14,638 bases of DNA, from the NCBI GenBank assembly GCA_902803275.1, contig CADCPE010000089.1, forward strand, positions 1-14,638, written 5' to 3'. The stretch is from an uncultured Erysipelotrichaceae bacterium (GTDB lineage Bacteria; Bacillota_I; Bacilli_A; Erysipelotrichales; Erysipelotrichaceae). The notes below the pieces were generated by a model. The model worked only from the letters and a program-made list of their open reading frames with translations, did not search any database and was not told where the DNA came from. This document shows, in pieces, positions 11,280 through 14,638 of the stretch. Position numbers and translations under genes: made by a program. Position 1 is the first letter of the stretch; each line of letters begins with the position of its first letter.

Positions 11280-12962
11280 ATGGAAAATAACAGTATTTTT
11301 ATCGGCCTGCTCCAGCTGCTTGCCGGGATCGGCATCTTCCTTACAGGATGCGATATCATGTCGAGCAATCTTGAAGCTGCCAGTTCCGACAGAATGAAAC
11401 AGCTGCTAGCCAAGGTCTCCAACAACAAGATCGTAGGCGTTCTGATCGGTGCAGCCGCTACGGTAGTCATACAGTCTTCAAGTGCAACAACCGTAATGGC
11501 GATCGGTTTTGTCAACGCCAAGATCATCTCTTTGCTTCAGGCAGCGACGATCATCTTTGGTGCCGAGATCGGAACGACTCTTACCGGTCAGCTGGTTGCC
11601 TTGGGCATGTTCGGTGACAGTGAGATCTCTCTCAGTGTGCTGTTTTCTGCTTTGGCCGGCCTTGGCGTTTTCGTTACGATGTTTTCCAGAAAAGAAAAAG
11701 TCAGGATCATCGGCAATGTCCTGACAGGACTCGGACTTCTTTTTGCGGGACTCAGCACAATGTCCGGTGCAATGTCCGGATTTGCCCAATACCCGCAGCT
11801 CAAGGATTTTATCGCGACACTCCAGTCCTCCTTCCTGCTGATATTGATCGGTGCCTTTCTGACTGCACTCATACAGAGTTCTTCTGCGCTCACTTCAATC
11901 GCCATCACCATGGTCGCAGCCGGACTGATCAGCATCTCTCAGGGCATCTATCTTACCCTCGGTGCAAATGTCGGTACCTGCGTGACCGGCATGCTGGCAG
12001 GAGCAAAATCCGACAGCGTCAATGCCAAAAGGACCTCACTACTGCAGCTCATCTTCAATGTTGGAGGAGTTGCACTCGTCTACTTAAGCGATATCCTTCT
12101 TTCTTTGCTGACAAGCGGAAAAACGACCTACGGAACGATGATCTCCAGTATGTTTCCTGATGCTCCGCATACCCAGCTGGCGATGTTTCATACCATATTC
12201 AATATCGCCTCTGTTGTGATAGCGCTGCCTTTCACCGAAAAGCTCGTAGCCTTTACGGAAAGGCTGATCAAAGACGAACCTGTCCAGAATGACATCGAAC
12301 ACTTCTACTATGTGAATGAAAACATGATCAGCACTCCTACGGTCGCAGTCGATCAGATCAAGCAGGAGATCGAAAACATGTCCAACATCGCGATTCAGAA
12401 TTTCAATATCGCTGTCGATATGATCAAGACCCTGAATTTTGAAACAGAGGAAGATTTCGTTAAAAATGAAAAGGAACTCAACTTCCTTAATGAAAATCTT
12501 GTCGATCTGGTATTGAAGATCGTTCAGTCCGGAAAAGTAAGCGGGAAGGATCTTAAATATCTTTCTACAACCTACAAGGCTATTTCCGATCTGGAAAGAA
12601 TCGGCGACTACGCGGAAAACATCGTTGAATATGCCCACAATCTCTCTAGCAGCAATTCCGCTTTCTCAAAGACACTTCTGGCTGAGATTGAAGCCATGAG
12701 AAGGCTCATAAACAATCTCTATCTGCTTGTGCTCATCTCCTACAAGAGCGGAAAAAGAAAACTCTCAAAGGAGATCAAAGAGATGGAAGCAAACATCGAT
12801 TCCCTTTCTCAGCACATGACCAATATCTATATAACCAGACTCAACAACAATGAACTTTCGGGTACTTCCGGAACTGACTATCTTAAGTTCTACAACGATA
12901 CCGAAAGGATCGGTGATCATCTCATCAATCTCATCGACCAGGATTATATTCTTTCCCACTAA
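11280..12962 (+). CDS. Na+/phosphate cotransporter with C-terminal PhoU domain
   Basis: A 560-residue membrane protein with the two inverted Na/Pi-cotransport repeats: QSSSATT (65-71) and QSSSALT (199-205), each followed by a GA-x-xGT motif (GAEIGTTLT, then GANVGTCVT), within about eight to nine membrane helices up to residue ~315. Residues ~340-555 are a helical PhoU-like domain (LERIGDYAENIVEYA and TERIGDHLINLID, the paired metal-binding E-x-x-x-D motifs). The protein imports phosphate with sodium at the membrane, and the PhoU part probably senses or gates. The first GA-x-IGT has Glu where I would expect Asn. The ATG at 11280 begins the conserved sequence; an in-frame ATG at 11244 would add 12 hydrophobic residues. 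Neither has a good ribosome binding site. Its stop is 5 nt from that of the convergent addA gene. Confidence 0.9.
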   Translation: MENNSIFIGLLQLLAGIGIFLTGCDIMSSNLEAASSDRMKQLLAKVSNNKIVGVLIGAAATVVIQSSSATTVMAIGFVNAKIISLLQAATIIFGAEIGTTLTGQLVALGMFGDSEISLSVLFSALAGLGVFVTMFSRKEKVRIIGNVLTGLGLLFAGLSTMSGAMSGFAQYPQLKDFIATLQSSFLLILIGAFLTALIQSSSALTSIAITMVAAGLISISQGIYLTLGANVGTCVTGMLAGAKSDSVNAKRTSLLQLIFNVGGVALVYLSDILLSLLTSGKTTYGTMISSMFPDAPHTQLAMFHTIFNIASVVIALPFTEKLVAFTERLIKDEPVQNDIEHFYYVNENMISTPTVAVDQIKQEIENMSNIAIQNFNIAVDMIKTLNFETEEDFVKNEKELNFLNENLVDLVLKIVQSGKVSGKDLKYLSTTYKAISDLERIGDYAENIVEYAHNLSSSNSAFSKTLLAEIEAMRRLINNLYLLVLISYKSGKRKLSKEIKEMEANIDSLSQHMTNIYITRLNNNELSGTSGTDYLKFYNDTERIGDHLINLIDQDYILSH

Positions 12963-12967
12963 GCAGT

Positions 12968-14638
12968 TTAGACTTTGCGGTATTCATTATCCAGGATGCT
13001 GTAAAGGTAACAATCTGCTTTTTTATTGCTTACCGATTCAATGTACCTTCTGTATCCGTTAAGCTGTTCATCATAATGCTCATCATCGATATTCTTGGTC
13101 TTGTAGTCGATGATGTCAAAGTGATCATCATACTCCATCAGAAGATCTATGAATCCGTGTCTTTCTTCCCTGTTGTCTTCATAGATGAATTCATATTCCT
13201 TGTAGGCCTTGCCGTTTTTGACATCTTTCATAAGGTCGGAATCCATGAAATCCTTTATATAATTTCTGTACTGAGGTTCTATCAAAGAATAATCAGGGTC
13301 ATTGAAATCTAGCGTCTCCAGATAATAGTGCAGTCTGGTTCCCATTTCCATCTTTTTAAGCGTATCGATAGAGATGAGTCCCGAATCCTTGGAGAAGCTT
13401 GAATGTTCGATCTTTTCCGGTTCGATTCTATCTATTCTGATCAGATCGATAGATCCGTTCATATCCGGATCTATATCCGCAAACAGATCGACCTTCTTGG
13501 TCTGATAGTCTTTCGTGAAGCTATAATCCGACAGATCAAGGTCAATAATGCGCTGACTTATGTCTTCATAAACCGCATCCAGCATATCCTTGAAGCAGGA
13601 GAATTCAAGTCTTGTAAGATCAGGCACCATTTCCTTGCCGGCAACGCTTCCTTCGCTTTCATCCTGCAAAGGACCGACCAGGATCATTTTTTCTTCTGTT
13701 CTGGTCAGGGCGACATATAAAAGTCTGAGCTTTTCGCTGATATCGTCTTTATTGTATTCATATTTGAATACTTCTTTTTTGATCGTGTCCTTAAGACCTC
13801 TGCCTTCGATCATCACCGGCAGAACGATGCCCAGATCCTTCGTGAAAGAGATCCTGTCTTTAACATCCCCCTTATTGAATTCAACATCCAGACCGATGAA
13901 GTAACAGATCTTGTATTCCAGACCTTTGGATTTGTGGATGTTGATGATCCTGACTGCATTCTCTTCATCGTTATCGATGTTGAACGTGATGTCATTTTCT
14001 TCTTTCTGATCAAAAGCGTTTGTCAGATATTCACTGAATTTCTCATAATCATAGCCTACGGAATTAAGATCGTGAGCGAGCTGATAAAGATAGTCCATCT
14101 TGACCAGATTCTCTTTGACCTGTCCGATCCGGTTTATCCTGCTATAAATATCAAACTCACTTGCGGCTTCATCAAGAATACCGGCGATGGTTTTTGTTTC
14201 TATATCCTGCGATAGTCTTAACAGCTTCTGATATAATCCGCTCGATTCATAGCTGTCCTTTTTGACGATGTCATACAGATCGCTGTCTTTCATTTCCACA
14301 AGAAAGCTTCTGGCCAGCGAAGCAAAGGCATGTCGGAAATCATCATTATCTATCCTTCCTTCATTCATGCATGTCAGCAATACGAATATCGCTTTGATCG
14401 CAATCGAAAGATCGGAAGAAGACATGTTTTCATCTCTTTCGATGGCTACCGGAATGTTGTAGTAGGACAGGATCTGCTTATAGAGATCGAAATTGGTTTT
14501 GCGGTCTACGATAATGCAGAAATCTCTGTATTCAGCCGGTCTGAAGGTCTCTTCCTTTGAGCCATCACCATTGCTGACACGATCCCGGACCTTGAACTTG
14601 TGTTCGATCTTTTCCAGAATATCCTTTGCCACGATAAA
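12968..14638 (-). CDS. addA: AddA helicase-nuclease subunit, C-terminal part; 5' end outside window
   Basis: The frame is open at the right edge, so only the last 556 residues are present, about half of a typical AddA. Visible in order: the end of the UvrD-like helicase (YRDFCIIVDRKTNFDLYKQIL-type region), the conserved motif NIHKSKGLEYKICYFIGLD, helicase motif VI RLLYVALTRTEEKMILVG, then the RecB-type nuclease domain with GTRLHYYLETLDF and the PD-(D/E)xK core GFIDLLMEYDDHFDIIDYKTKN ending near the C terminus. AddA works with AddB to resect double-strand breaks to a Chi site for RecA loading. AddB is not in the window and would be expected upstream, beyond the right edge. An in-frame GTG at 14632 is only an internal valine. 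No terminator fits between this stop and the convergent transporter gene. Confidence 0.92.
   Translation of the reverse strand, partial: FIVAKDILEKIEHKFKVRDRVSNGDGSKEETFRPAEYRDFCIIVDRKTNFDLYKQILSYYNIPVAIERDENMSSSDLSIAIKAIFVLLTCMNEGRIDNDDFRHAFASLARSFLVEMKDSDLYDIVKKDSYESSGLYQKLLRLSQDIETKTIAGILDEAASEFDIYSRINRIGQVKENLVKMDYLYQLAHDLNSVGYDYEKFSEYLTNAFDQKEENDITFNIDNDEENAVRIINIHKSKGLEYKICYFIGLDVEFNKGDVKDRISFTKDLGIVLPVMIEGRGLKDTIKKEVFKYEYNKDDISEKLRLLYVALTRTEEKMILVGPLQDESEGSVAGKEMVPDLTRLEFSCFKDMLDAVYEDISQRIIDLDLSDYSFTKDYQTKKVDLFADIDPDMNGSIDLIRIDRIEPEKIEHSSFSKDSGLISIDTLKKMEMGTRLHYYLETLDFNDPDYSLIEPQYRNYIKDFMDSDLMKDVKNGKAYKEYEFIYEDNREERHGFIDLLMEYDDHFDIIDYKTKNIDDEHYDEQLNGYRRYIESVSNKKADCYLYSILDNEYRKV

Noticed and set aside
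12084..12638. 184-codon minus-strand open frame
   Set aside because: It lies opposite the well-supported PhoU region of the Na/Pi transporter and shows no family features.
1..14638. Mobile element, CRISPR array or prophage
   Set aside because: No transposase, integrase, direct-repeat array or phage gene was seen; genes are compact and chromosomal in character.

Overview
The window looks like the chromosome of a low- to mid-G+C Firmicute, probably an anaerobic or gut-type member near Erysipelotrichia or Clostridia. Pointers are an AddA-type (not RecBCD) recombination nuclease, an ECF vitamin-transporter S component, a DUF3842 protein, a DtxR/Feo iron locus with the Firmicutes FeoA-FeoA-FeoB-Cys-rich-protein layout, and AGGAGG ribosome binding sites. 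The genus is not resolved. No rRNA, tRNA, insertion sequence, prophage or CRISPR array was seen. Nearly everything is on the minus strand; only the DtxR regulator and the Na/Pi transporter read on plus.

Layout, left to right: (1) 1-746, an SPFH/band-7 membrane protein cut by the window edge, preceded by an unrecognised three-TM protein. (2) 840-1894, an ECF S component with a structured 128-nt leader behind a DUF3842 gene. (3) 1929-3182, a vWA protein and a helix-turn-helix protein, with two strong hairpins between them. (4) 3224-7266, a compact five-gene signalling operon, in transcription order MscS channel, stand-alone STAS protein, SpoIIE-like phosphatase fused to an RsbW-like ATPase, SpoT/MESH1-like HD hydrolase, and a STAS-APH kinase fusion. 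(5) 7465-11206, an iron locus: feoA-feoA-feoB-small Cys-rich protein, a small winged-helix gene behind it, and a divergent DtxR-family regulator. (6) 11280-12962, a Na/Pi cotransporter with a PhoU domain. (7) 12968 to the right edge, the C-terminal half of AddA, convergent with the transporter with 5 nt between stop codons.

How parts work together: the iron locus is clear. Three copies of GTTAG-N6-CTAAC lie between the divergent feoA and dtxR-like genes. One fills the 17-bp spacer of a TTGACA/TAGAAT feo promoter, one sits just past its predicted start site, and one overlaps the -35 of the regulator's own promoter. The regulator's ligand set (Met9, Cys100, Glu103, His104) is of the iron-sensing DtxR/IdeR type.

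The least ordinary region is the signalling operon. It has all the parts of a partner-switching circuit except a sigma factor. Its phosphatase domain lacks a key metal-binding motif, and its outputs appear to be a small-molecule-kinase-like domain and an alarmone-hydrolase-like enzyme, next to a mechanosensitive channel. This is the best candidate for an undescribed system here. Other notable points are a vWA protein whose MIDAS aspartate is glycine, and a possible attenuator or riboswitch-like leader in front of the ECF S component.
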